Origin: Sphingorhabdus sp. SMR4y
GTDB taxonomy: Bacteria > Pseudomonadota > Alphaproteobacteria > Sphingomonadales > Sphingomonadaceae
Direction of reading: 5' to 3'
Assembly: GCF_002218195.1 (NCBI RefSeq)
Contig: NZ_CP022336.1
Span: forward strand, 496,001 to 560,000
Length of the DNA: 64,000 bases
A model generated the notes under the pieces. The model saw only the letters and a list, made by a program, of their open reading frames with translations, was not told the DNA's origin and made no database searches. The position numbers and the translations under genes were made by a program. Numbering within the stretch: the stretch's first letter is position 1; each line of letters opens with the position of its first letter. This document shows positions 10,561 through 17,384 of this stretch, in pieces.

Positions 10561-11546
10561 CCGATAAGAAAAAATATGACGAAGAATTTGGCTTAGACAT
10601 GGAGCTGGAAGAAGCCCTTCAACGCTTCGGATCAGTTACAAAAGAGGAGCTGGAAGAAGCCTCAAAGGAGCGAACCGATGTGGTGCCGGAAGGCGAGCAT
10701 CAGATCGCACTCTTCAAGAAGGAAGAAATCCGGAAAATTCTTCATAACGGAGAGTGGATGTTCTCCGTAGTCGATGTGATCGGGGCTTTGACTGATAGTG
10801 ACCGGTCTCGCAAATATTGGTCAGACTTAAAACGTCAACTATCTGAAAAAGAGGGCTTTGATGAACTGTCCGAAAATATCGGACAGTTGCCATTGCCCGC
10901 AACAGACGGCAAAATGCGTCAATCAGACGTTGCAAATACCGAAACATTGTTGCGCATTATTCAGTCTGTTCCTTCACCTAAGGCAGAACCTTTCAAACGC
11001 TGGCTAGCCAAGGTCGGCTATGAACGCATCCAGGAAATGCAAGACCCCGAGATTGCCATAAAACGGGCAATCATGACCTATCAGATCAAGGGTTATTCTG
11101 ACGACTGGATTGAGAAGCGCGTTCGTTCAATTGTTGCGCGGAAAGAGTTAACCCGTGAATGGGCAAAGCGCGGCGTCAAAGAAGGCCAGCAATACGCTAT
11201 GCTCTCTAACATCATATCTGAAAATACATTTGGAGTAGGCGTTGCCCGCCACAAACGCGTCAAAGGTCTTAGTAGCCAAAACCTTCGTGATCATATGACC
11301 GATCTAGAGCTAATTCTCACCATGCTTGGCGAAACATCAACAACGGCAATCACGAAGCAGCGTGACAGCCAAGGATTGTATGAAAATGCCGAAGCGGCGA
11401 AGGCCGGTGGCTCTATTGCTGGTGGGGCAAGAAAGCAAATCGAGGCGGAAACTGGCCAGAAGGTTGTTTCAACACAGAATTATCTCGGCGGCAACAAAAG
11501 GGTTGCGGACCCTGAGCAGCTTACGATTAAGGGAAAGGGAGACTAG
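10557..11546 (+). CDS. Bro-N / DinD-like antirepressor-type cargo protein
   Basis: A 329-residue protein. After a charged leader, residues about 50-150 (FKKEEIRKILHNGEWMFSVV, then LTDSDRSRKYWSDLKRQL) match the Bro-N fold of phage antirepressors and of DNA-damage-inducible protein D. The C-terminal part resembles DinD-type proteins. It overlaps the transposase by four bases and its TAG stop shares the four bases CTAG with the stop of the convergent gene. As an IS passenger it may modulate transposition or host repressors, but this is inference. Confidence 0.75.
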   Translation: MTDKKKYDEEFGLDMELEEALQRFGSVTKEELEEASKERTDVVPEGEHQIALFKKEEIRKILHNGEWMFSVVDVIGALTDSDRSRKYWSDLKRQLSEKEGFDELSENIGQLPLPATDGKMRQSDVANTETLLRIIQSVPSPKAEPFKRWLAKVGYERIQEMQDPEIAIKRAIMTYQIKGYSDDWIEKRVRSIVARKELTREWAKRGVKEGQQYAMLSNIISENTFGVGVARHKRVKGLSSQNLRDHMTDLELILTMLGETSTTAITKQRDSQGLYENAEAAKAGGSIAGGARKQIEAETGQKVVSTQNYLGGNKRVADPEQLTIKGKGD

Positions 11547-12268
11547 ACGTTTGGCCACAAGGCAACGATGAATCTACATGCGTTGGTAAGGTCATTTATT
11601 CGTCTAGTGCTTGACGTGGGAGCGGTAAAAACTTCACCGTGCTGAATATCAATCGACATACAAAGGCGGTTGGTCGGTACTTGATTGCCCGCTAAGTTTT
11701 GTTCAACGTGCGCTCGGGCTAGGGTTGCAACGTAGAGACCCATCTGACGCCGACGCGTTAGCGCAGTTTCAGATGTCTCTCCGCTTTGTGTCATTCTCAA
11801 AACAGCAGCGCCAATCTGCACGTCGCCATTGCGAGCAGTACCGTTAACAAGCAAATCTGCTCGGATAGAAATTTCCAGACCTTCAATAGTCAACTTAGGT
11901 TGGCTACTCGGAGCGCGCGCAAATGAATATTGGCCAAGTTGATTCTGCATCCTTTGAAGCCCATGTATCACTTCGATCGAATTGCGGGCATCATCCTGTC
12001 TCAAGGCAGACACGCTCGAATCAACCATCCGCTGTTCAAACATTGTTTCCGCTGTATTTAGGGGATTCACGGCGCGATTAACATCTGCTAGGTGCTCACA
12101 AATTGGGCCTCTAACATCTTTATATCGGATGATCGGGGGTATCTGTGGGTTTTTGGCTCTCCGGACTATTCCGACACGCGCTGTGTCAGATGAAACCATG
12201 AACAAAGCCAAATCATTCACAGAAATACGCGGATCGCGGGTCGATCTAGGAGCAGGAGTTCTAGCCAT
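11543..12268 (-). CDS. Uncharacterised transposon cargo protein, 241 residues
   Basis: Encoded against the transposase direction. I cannot place it in a family. Its N-terminus is basic and proline-rich; the middle has an Asn/Glu/Gln-rich helical stretch; and the second half contains ISIRADLLVNG, GAAVLRMTQ and RRRQMGLYVATLARAHVEQ. The order RADLLV then GAAVLRM is loosely reminiscent of PD-(D/E)XK nucleases, but a catalytic lysine is not evident, so this is weak. Its stop shares CTAG with the Bro-N stop and its ATG shares CATG with the start of the divergent 85-residue gene. No good ribosome site is visible. Confidence 0.6.
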   Translation of the reverse strand: MARTPAPRSTRDPRISVNDLALFMVSSDTARVGIVRRAKNPQIPPIIRYKDVRGPICEHLADVNRAVNPLNTAETMFEQRMVDSSVSALRQDDARNSIEVIHGLQRMQNQLGQYSFARAPSSQPKLTIEGLEISIRADLLVNGTARNGDVQIGAAVLRMTQSGETSETALTRRRQMGLYVATLARAHVEQNLAGNQVPTNRLCMSIDIQHGEVFTAPTSSTRRINDLTNACRFIVALWPNV

Positions 12269-12524
12269 GGACGAGATACTAGGTTCAGTTCAACTTGATG
12301 AAAAGCGTTTTTTACACTTGGGCATGCTATCGCCGCATAGCCTTACCGACTTGGAGTCGGAGGAGTTGGGCTTTGACGGCTATTTTCTATTTGAAACTGA
12401 CGACGATGAAAAATCAAAAGGGATTAGCATTTTAGGCAAAGCCCCTACTCTAGATGCAGCCTTCAGATTATTGGAAATTTGGCAACGAAGCATGAGCCGC
12501 GATGTGGGTCACATAAATATATAG
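12267..12524 (+). CDS. Small transposon cargo protein ending in the terminal repeat
   Basis: An 85-residue acidic protein (MDEILGSVQLDEKRF to SRDVGHINI) with no recognised domain. GGAG lies eight bases before the ATG at 12267; an in-frame ATG at 12198 would give a longer product. The last codons and the TAG stop are formed by the right terminal inverted repeat, so the frame is defined by the element itself. The start codon overlaps the start of the opposite-strand cargo gene on the palindrome CATG, suggesting a shared divergent control region or leaderless starts. The existence of the product is not proven. Confidence 0.5.
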   Translation: MDEILGSVQLDEKRFLHLGMLSPHSLTDLESEELGFDGYFLFETDDDEKSKGISILGKAPTLDAAFRLLEIWQRSMSRDVGHINI

Positions 12525-12529
12525 GTCCC
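12505..12529. repeat. Right terminal inverted repeat of the IS1595-family element
   Basis: 25 bases, perfect inverted match to the left end. It is followed by the second copy of the duplication TTATTTCA at 12530-12537, after which the HEPN gene resumes in frame. Confidence 0.9.
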
Positions 12530-13014
12530 TTATTTCAAGCCGGGTTTTAGTAGAGATTAGGGAAAAAAGCCGAAAAAAGATAGGTTCTGATCTTGTTAGA
12601 AATCTTGATATATTTTCTCAAGAAGCATTTCTAACATATCGCAACGTTTTGGATTCAAACAACGGAATTCAACCTCAGGATTTGGACAACGTATTTCTAC
12701 CGATTGGTTTCGATCCGCGCGAAACAAATTTATCACTCGTCAATGCGCTTCAAGCTCTGGGAGAGAAACGAGGAGGCTTAGCTCACAAGTTCGCGATCAG
12801 CCAGCAATTGACGTTGAGTTCCTTTGAGACTGATTTGAAGTACGTAGTTTCAGATTTATTAACTTTCGACGAAGAAGCCTGTATAGCGTTAGGGACTAAC
12901 ATGCAGGTGGCTGAGGAGGCCGTATAGCTAAAGATCATAGTATAAACCAGACCCAGTATTTGTATCTAGATTGCGCGTACTATAACCGTATGCGCGACGC
13001 AAAGTCTTGCAGCC

Positions 13015-13152
13015 TCAACCCCCCGGCATCAACTTCCCCACCAGCGCCCTTAGCTCGCTCGGCGTCGTATGTCCCGCGCCCACCTCGTGATAGCCGATCC
13101 CGGCCTTGCGCAGCGCTTCCTTTTTGACCGCATCGCGGGCGGCGGCGCTGGG
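13015..13152 (-). pseudogene. Truncated 3' end of a DUF2726 gene
   Basis: The last 45 or so codons (AARDAVKKEALRKAGIGYHE, then VGAGHTTPSELRALVGKLMPGG) are a diverged copy of the C-terminus of the intact DUF2726 gene at 13500-14084, roughly 80-85% identical by eye at DNA level. The 5' part is absent; similarity stops at the GCGGCGGCGCT near 13152, about ten bases from the end of the neighbouring 99-residue gene. It looks like a scar of recombination between DUF2726 alleles. No own start or signal is seen, though a short frame from 13215 remains open. Confidence 0.75.
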
Positions 13153-13162
13153 GCCGGTGCAA

Positions 13163-13462
13163 TCAGTCGAAGTCACCGAGTCTGGCACGTTCCAGACGCC
13201 ATTCGGCGGCATCAATAATGGGCTGTCTGAAAGACCCTCTATGTCTAACGACGATCGCCTCGAAGCTTATGTCTAGCTTCCCCGCTCGAGCTAGGGTTTT
13301 CAAACCTTTTTGGATCTTACTATCGGCCATCAATCTGCATAAAGCTTCCTTGGGGCCGTACGTATCGATCATACGGTGCGTATAAGTCGCATAACCTCCA
13401 ATAAGCCGTTCATATTCCTCGATAGCCAAGTCAATGTCACGGCGCAGTGCTGCGTCTTCCAT
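13163..13462 (-). CDS. Hypothetical 99-residue protein
   Basis: A helical, charged protein beginning MEDAALRRDIDLAIEEYERL and containing YGPKEALCRLMADSKIQKGLKTLARAGKLDIS. I do not recognise it. It lies between the truncated and the intact DUF2726 copies on the same strand and ends about ten bases before the truncated copy begins, as though inserted with it. Its GC content is lower than that of the DUF2726 genes, which fits an acquired cassette. Confidence 0.55.
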   Translation of the reverse strand: MEDAALRRDIDLAIEEYERLIGGYATYTHRMIDTYGPKEALCRLMADSKIQKGLKTLARAGKLDISFEAIVVRHRGSFRQPIIDAAEWRLERARLGDFD

Positions 13463-13499
13463 CTGAATACTCCCTCAAACAAATCCGAATAGAGAAGAT

Positions 13500-14084
13500 T
13501 CACCCCACCGGCACCAACTTCTCCACCAGCGCCCTCAACTCCCCCGCAGTCGTATGCCCCGCGACCACCTCATGATAGCCGATCCCCGCCCGGCGCAGCG
13601 CTTCCTTCTTCACCGCGTCGCGGGCGGCAGCGCACTCACCCGCATGGTGGCCGGATCCCTGATATTCGAGCGCGTGGACCACGCGGCAGCGGTCGTCCAT
13701 CAGGGCGAAATCGACGCGCTTGCTATTGACGCTCAGAAAGGCCTGCTTGTCGGGGCTGGCGAGAAATTCGCCGAGCGAGACCTGCGCCATCACCTGCCAG
13801 CCGGGATTGCGCGCGATCACCGCCTTGTCGAGCGCGGTGAAGACATTGGCCTCCGACTTGTTGAGCAACGGCCGGGAGGTGAATTTGGCGCGGCTCACCT
13901 TCATCAGCTGGCCGGCGGCGAATTCGGCGCCGCTCTTCTTGCCCGCGGTGTGATATTTCGGACCGTTCCTCCGGCGCCAGGCCGCCCGCCGGGCACCGAC
14001 GCGATATTGTTCCACCGCGCTGCCCAGCATGAACGCGATCACCAGGGCCACCAGCCCGGGCAAGTTCGACAGGATGAAAACCAT
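13500..14084 (-). CDS. DUF2726 domain-containing membrane-anchored protein
   Basis: A 194-residue protein: one N-terminal membrane helix (about residues 3-22), a basic linker, then the DUF2726 domain (LLNKSEANVFTALDKAVIAR, then SKRVDFALMDD, VHALEYQGSGHH and RDAVKKEALRRAGI). The domain looks like a PD-(D/E)XK-type nuclease fold: DFALMD, then EYQG, then KKEALRRAGI. The biological role is unknown. A truncated relative lies downstream at 13015. The gene has normal chromosomal composition. Confidence 0.8.
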   Translation of the reverse strand: MVFILSNLPGLVALVIAFMLGSAVEQYRVGARRAAWRRRNGPKYHTAGKKSGAEFAAGQLMKVSRAKFTSRPLLNKSEANVFTALDKAVIARNPGWQVMAQVSLGEFLASPDKQAFLSVNSKRVDFALMDDRCRVVHALEYQGSGHHAGECAAARDAVKKEALRRAGIGYHEVVAGHTTAGELRALVEKLVPVG

Positions 14085-14257
14085 CGGTCCGTCCTTCTTT
14101 CTAATCCATTTCTCCTGCCCGGATCATGACCGGATACAGTTGAAAAACGGTGTACGGCGGGCGTTCGCAAAAAATCTGTTTGTTTCCAATGGATTGCGAT
14201 TGGCCGGCATTGTCCATCCACCACGCAACCTTTCCCCGCCCCCGGCGTAACCCTTGA

Positions 14258-14848
14258 ATGAAGCAATCTCTAAGCCTCCTCCCGCTCGGGCTCCTCGCGG
14301 CCTGCTCCTCGCAGCCCTCCGCAGACCCCGAGCCGACGGCGGAAGAGACTGTTTCTGTGACACCCGCACCGCCGATGGCGCCGGAGAAGACAGCCCCCGC
14401 TTCCGATCCCGCGCCATCGGCAACCACGCTCACCCCCGCCGGACTGGGCGATCTGCGGATCGGTCAGGCGGTTCCCCCCGATAGCAGCTGGGCCGAGCGC
14501 GGCGCGCAGGCATCGGATGTCTGCCGCGTGCTGTCCTCGCCCGACTATCCGGACGCCTATGCCATTGTCGAAGAAGGCAAGGTCCGCCGCATCTCGATCA
14601 GCAAGGGTTCCAAGGTCAGGCTGGCAGAGGGAATTGGCCCCGGCGCAACCGAAGCCGCGGTGAAAAAACATTTCCCCTATCCCGCCACGCCGCACAAATA
14701 TGTCGACGCGCCAGCCAAATATCTGACCGCCCCCGATGCCGCCGACGGCACCCCCGCACTGCGTTTCGAAATCGGCAGCGACGGCACGGTCAGCCAGATC
14801 CACGCCGGCACGATGCCGGTGCTCGGCTATGTCGAGGCCTGTTCCTGA
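14258..14848 (+). CDS. Hypothetical lipoprotein
   Basis: A 196-residue protein with a lipoprotein signal (LLPLGLLAACSS; lipobox LAAC, Cys near 16), a Pro/Ala/Thr-rich spacer to about residue 60, and a folded C-terminal domain containing GLGDLRIGQAVPPDS and a paired Cys in DVCRVL and VEACS. It resembles small periplasmic proteins of unknown function in sphingomonads. It is followed immediately by the 147-bp repeat array. Confidence 0.75.
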   Translation: MKQSLSLLPLGLLAACSSQPSADPEPTAEETVSVTPAPPMAPEKTAPASDPAPSATTLTPAGLGDLRIGQAVPPDSSWAERGAQASDVCRVLSSPDYPDAYAIVEEGKVRRISISKGSKVRLAEGIGPGATEAAVKKHFPYPATPHKYVDAPAKYLTAPDAADGTPALRFEIGSDGTVSQIHAGTMPVLGYVEACS

Positions 14849-14874
14849 GGCGTTAGAGCACCACAAGACCCGTT

Positions 14875-15340
14875 CGCCCTGAGCCTGTCGAAGGGCAGTG
14901 TCTACAGAGCAATGCCACTTCATCCCACCCGTGCTTCGACAAGCTCGGCACGAACGGGACATGCGCCGGACGCGCTTCCACGCCGCTGCACCGCCCACGA
15001 TTGATCTTCAAATAAACCGTCCGCCCTGAGCCTGTCGAAGGGCAGTGTCTACAGAGCAATGCCACTTCATCCCACCCGTGCTTCGACAAGCTCGGCACGA
15101 ACGGAACGTGCGCCGGACGCGCTTCCACGCCGCTGCACCGCCCACGATTGATCTTCAAATAAACCGTCCGCCCTGAGCCTGTCGAAGGGCTGCGTCTGCA
15201 GGGCAATGCCACTTCATCCCACCTATGCTTCGACAAGCTCGGCACGAACAGAACGTGCGCCGGACACGCTTCCGCGCCGCTGCACCGCCCACGATTGATC
15301 CTCAAAAACCCCGTTCGCCCTGAGCCTGTCGAGCCGCAGG
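14875..15340. repeat. Three tandem 147-bp repeats with a partial fourth, built on REP-like inverted sequences
   Basis: Units begin at CGCCCTGAGCCTGTCGAAGG at 14875, 15022 and 15169, with the start of a fourth at 15316; each period is exactly 147 bases. Copies 1 and 2 are nearly identical and copy 3 is more diverged. Each unit contains a second, inverted relative of the same motif (GCTTCGACAAGCTCGGCACG), so it can fold as a long imperfect hairpin. The same motif recurs at 47847-47914. Since 147 is divisible by three, a frame on the minus strand stays open through it, but this is not a credible gene. Confidence 0.9.
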
Positions 15341-15354
15341 CGACCGCAGCCCAA

Positions 15355-15383
15355 CAAAAAAGCCGCCCCGCGAGGGACGGCTT
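15355..15383 (-). terminator. Rho-independent terminator of csbD-like gene
   Basis: Read on the minus strand: a GC-rich stem AAGCCGTCC / GGGCGGCTT with a short CTCGC loop, followed by a run of T (15355-15361). It lies about 70 bases after the CsbD stop. Confidence 0.75.
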
Positions 15384-15453
15384 TTCCGGGATGGAACTGC
15401 TGCATGGGAGGGAGAGGGAGAGCGAGCAGCGCCGGTTCAGGGAGGGATTGGAT

Positions 15454-15624
15454 CTAGACCTTGTCGCCCAGTGCGCCCTTGACCGAGCCTTCGACCTGCT
15501 GGGCCTTGCCCTTGGTTTCCTGGGCCGCGCCTTCGGCACGGGTTTCGGGATCATTGCTTTTCTGTTTGGCCTTGCCAACGGCTTCGTTTGCATTGCCTTT
15601 TACCTTGTCTACGAATTCGCCCAT
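15454..15624 (-). CDS. CsbD family stress protein
   Basis: A 56-residue hydrophilic protein starting MGEFVDKVKGNANEAVGKAK and rich in Ala, Lys, Glu and Gly, typical of the CsbD family of general-stress proteins of unknown mechanism. AGAAGG lies nine bases before the chosen ATG; ATGs at 15630 and 15633 are alternatives. A clear terminator follows at 15355-15383, so it is a monocistronic unit. Confidence 0.85.
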   Translation of the reverse strand: MGEFVDKVKGNANEAVGKAKQKSNDPETRAEGAAQETKGKAQQVEGSVKGALGDKV

Positions 15625-15848
15625 TTTCATCATCCTTCTGTTGTGGCCGGCTGTCCGGCCCTTGGGGGAGGCAGGCGTCTGTGCCTGCACGGTCTATCTA
15701 TGCGTGAGGCCTTCGATGGTTCCCGCAGCGATCACGGGTCGGCGCTGGCAAAAAACGGACTGGCGCTTGGCCGGATACCGGGGCGCGCAGCGGCAATGGC
15801 CGCTACCACCGCCGGAGGGCATCAGACAGGGCAGGGGCTCGTCACAGT

Positions 15849-16022
15849 CTATTCGATATCGATCGACAGCTCGGCCTTCAGGGAATCCTTGATCCGCCGG
15901 GCCTTGTCCTTGATCTGTTCGATGCTGTCCTCGGCCCGGGCTTCGGCGGACGCGTTTTCGCGCCCGGTCTCGTCAGCCGCTTCATCTTTCCCGGCCTTCC
16001 TTGGGGTTGGTCGTTCCTGCAT
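15849..16022 (-). CDS. Small acidic/basic helical protein, 57 residues
   Basis: A short frame beginning MQERPTPRKAGKDEAADE, then SIEQIKDKARRIKDSLKAEL, and ending SIDIE. It has a near-perfect AGGAGG Shine-Dalgarno six bases before the ATG. The composition (charged, helical, no Cys, no membrane segment) resembles that of the neighbouring CsbD protein, so a stress-related role is conceivable. I recognise no family. No other gene overlaps it. Confidence 0.6.
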   Translation of the reverse strand: MQERPTPRKAGKDEAADETGRENASAEARAEDSIEQIKDKARRIKDSLKAELSIDIE

Positions 16023-16093
16023 CGGTTCCTCCTGTGCTTCGTTCCATCAACGCGCGAGCCGCCGGAGGGTTGCCTGTTGAGCGCCGGTCGCGC

Positions 16094-16539
16094 CTATTCC
16101 TCCGCCCCCTCGATCATCGCGAACAGCTCCGCCCCGGTCAGCGTCTCGCTCTCCCCGGCGAAGCTGTAATAAGCCGGCTTCTCGTCGATAAACACCTGCC
16201 GCCGCAGGGTCAGGGTGCCATCCCTGTCGGTCGCATCATCGAACAGCCCGGCGCAAACCATATGCTCGCCCGTGCCCTTCAGCCGATAGAAAAGATGCGA
16301 GCCGCAGGCCGAACAAAAGGCCCGCTCCGCCCATTCCGACGAGCTGTACACCGTCATCCGCTCCGCCCCGCCGATCTCCACATCCGTCCCGCAATCAATC
16401 TCGACAAACGGCCCACCACCCCAGCGCCGGCACATCCGGCAATGACAGGCATCGACATGACTGGCGGCGTTTTTCGCGGTGATGGTGATGGCGCCGCAGA
16501 GGCAATGGCCTTGGCGGCGGGTGGTTTGGGGGTGGTCAT
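16094..16539 (-). pseudogene. GFA (glutathione-dependent formaldehyde-activating-like) protein with a frameshift near the start
   Basis: The body is a GFA-domain protein with zinc ligands CHCRMC and FCSACGSHLFY. The first two ligands (GHCLCGAIT) are encoded upstream, but in a frame with no start codon. The obvious ATG (16537-16539) lies in a different frame and meets the domain frame if one base is added in the run of five G (plus strand) at 16528-16532. So either a 1-bp deletion in a homopolymer has broken the gene, or it is a sequencing slip. An internal ATG at 16435 would give a 113-residue product lacking the first zinc site. Confidence 0.75.
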
Positions 16540-16672
16540 GGGTCTTTCTTCTCTTTCTGTTTAGGTAAGGAGTATATCAAAAGTGGATTGCATTTCCATG
16601 GAGTGTTAAACGAAAGGCGTTTAGTCCGAATTTCGGCACTATTGTAACCGTCACCATAATTTGGGATTATTA

Positions 16673-17383
16673 ATGCGAGAAATTGCGAAGGCTGATGATT
16701 GGAAGGGCAGAAGACTGCCTGCAGGAGATTTGGACGGAAATCTAGAATTCGAGAGCCATCTATTAGAGTTCGGCTGGACGCGTTCGAATTTAGAAAATGC
16801 ACCTAGAGAGGGCGATCTTCAGAATTTTTTATTAGAAAATTATAACTCTGTACAGTTGGAACGGAAGAAATTACTTCGACCACTGTCACCTGCACAAGCA
16901 AAGAAAAACTCGATGTCATCATTCATCGGAACAGGTGCGCAACCACTACATACAGATTGTGCATATCAAATGATTCCACCTCAATTTGTAATGCTAAAAT
17001 GTATTTCAACAGGAGAGTCGCGATGTGCTACAAGCATTGGAAGCATTGTGTGGGAGCACTTAGAAGCACAAAAACCCGTTGAAATTTACCAGTCTATTTG
17101 GACTTTTTGGGATCGCGTGAGCACTAGTTTCTATTCAACAATCGTCCATGGAATGGGCAGGCAAGCAAGAATTCGCTTCGATCCATTTTGTATGAAATCC
17201 GCGGATAATATCGAATCCGTAGAATATTTGTCTAGAAATTTGATGAATTATATTGATATAAAAGATGAGTATTTGGATGACGGGCAATGGTTGCTAATTA
17301 ACAATTGGCGCGTTCTTCATGGTAGAAGTTTAGGTGCCAACTTATCACCTTCGCGCGAAATTGAGAGATCATATTGGAGTTAG
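16673..17383 (+). CDS. TauD/TfdA-like Fe(II)/2-oxoglutarate dioxygenase
   Basis: A 236-residue protein. The non-haem iron triad is recognisable: H93-x-D95 in QPLHTDCAY and H216 in NNWRVLHGRSL, with Arg near 229-232 able to hold 2-oxoglutarate. NNWRVLHGR is characteristic of TauD/TfdA and CAS-like enzymes. It is shorter than typical TauD. The gene is strikingly AT-rich compared with its neighbours, so it was probably acquired. GGAG within its last codons serves the next gene, whose ATG follows the stop by one base. The substrate is unknown; it could be an amino acid, a nucleotide or a modified residue. Confidence 0.7.
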   Translation: MREIAKADDWKGRRLPAGDLDGNLEFESHLLEFGWTRSNLENAPREGDLQNFLLENYNSVQLERKKLLRPLSPAQAKKNSMSSFIGTGAQPLHTDCAYQMIPPQFVMLKCISTGESRCATSIGSIVWEHLEAQKPVEIYQSIWTFWDRVSTSFYSTIVHGMGRQARIRFDPFCMKSADNIESVEYLSRNLMNYIDIKDEYLDDGQWLLINNWRVLHGRSLGANLSPSREIERSYWS

Positions 17384-17384
17384 C

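Larger units (their letters stand above)
9569..12529 (+). mobile_element. IS1595-family transposon with three cargo genes
   Basis: A complete 2,961-bp element. Ends are 25-bp perfect inverted repeats starting GGGACC at 9569 and, on the other strand, at 12529. TTATTTCA is duplicated at 9561-9568 and 12530-12537, matching the 8-bp duplication typical of IS1595-family elements. It encodes a zinc-ribbon/DDE transposase and three further genes: a Bro-N-type protein, a 241-residue protein on the opposite strand, and an 85-residue protein whose stop lies inside the right terminal repeat. It is intact and possibly still mobile. Confidence 0.92.
9320..12927 (+). pseudogene. HEPN nuclease-like gene (MAE_28990 type), split by an IS1595-family insertion
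   Basis: The gene starts directly after the DUF262 stop, runs in frame to 9568, and is then interrupted by the transposon. If the element and one copy of the 8-bp duplication are removed, reading resumes at 12538 in the same frame and ends at 12927, giving a 212-residue protein without any internal stop. The C-terminal half contains RGGLAH (R161 to H166), the RX4-6H ribonuclease motif of HEPN domains. DUF262 next to a HEPN protein is a recurrent arrangement. The N-terminal stub alone (about 83 residues plus a few from the element) lacks the catalytic motif, so the toxin-like partner is presumably dead. There is no other decay, which implies a recent insertion. Confidence 0.8.

Noticed and set aside
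8050-13014. Prophage or integrative element spanning the AT-rich region
   Set aside because: No integrase, tRNA attachment site or phage structural gene; only the IS1595-family unit has defined ends.
14875-15340. Possible CRISPR array
   Set aside because: Repeats are 147 bp and contiguous, with no unique spacers between short repeats and no cas genes nearby.
14853-15593. Long open frame on the minus strand across the repeat array
   Set aside because: The frame is open only because the repeat period is divisible by three; the product is a repetitive SLSKHGWDEVALLC-type string without start signals and it runs into the CsbD gene.
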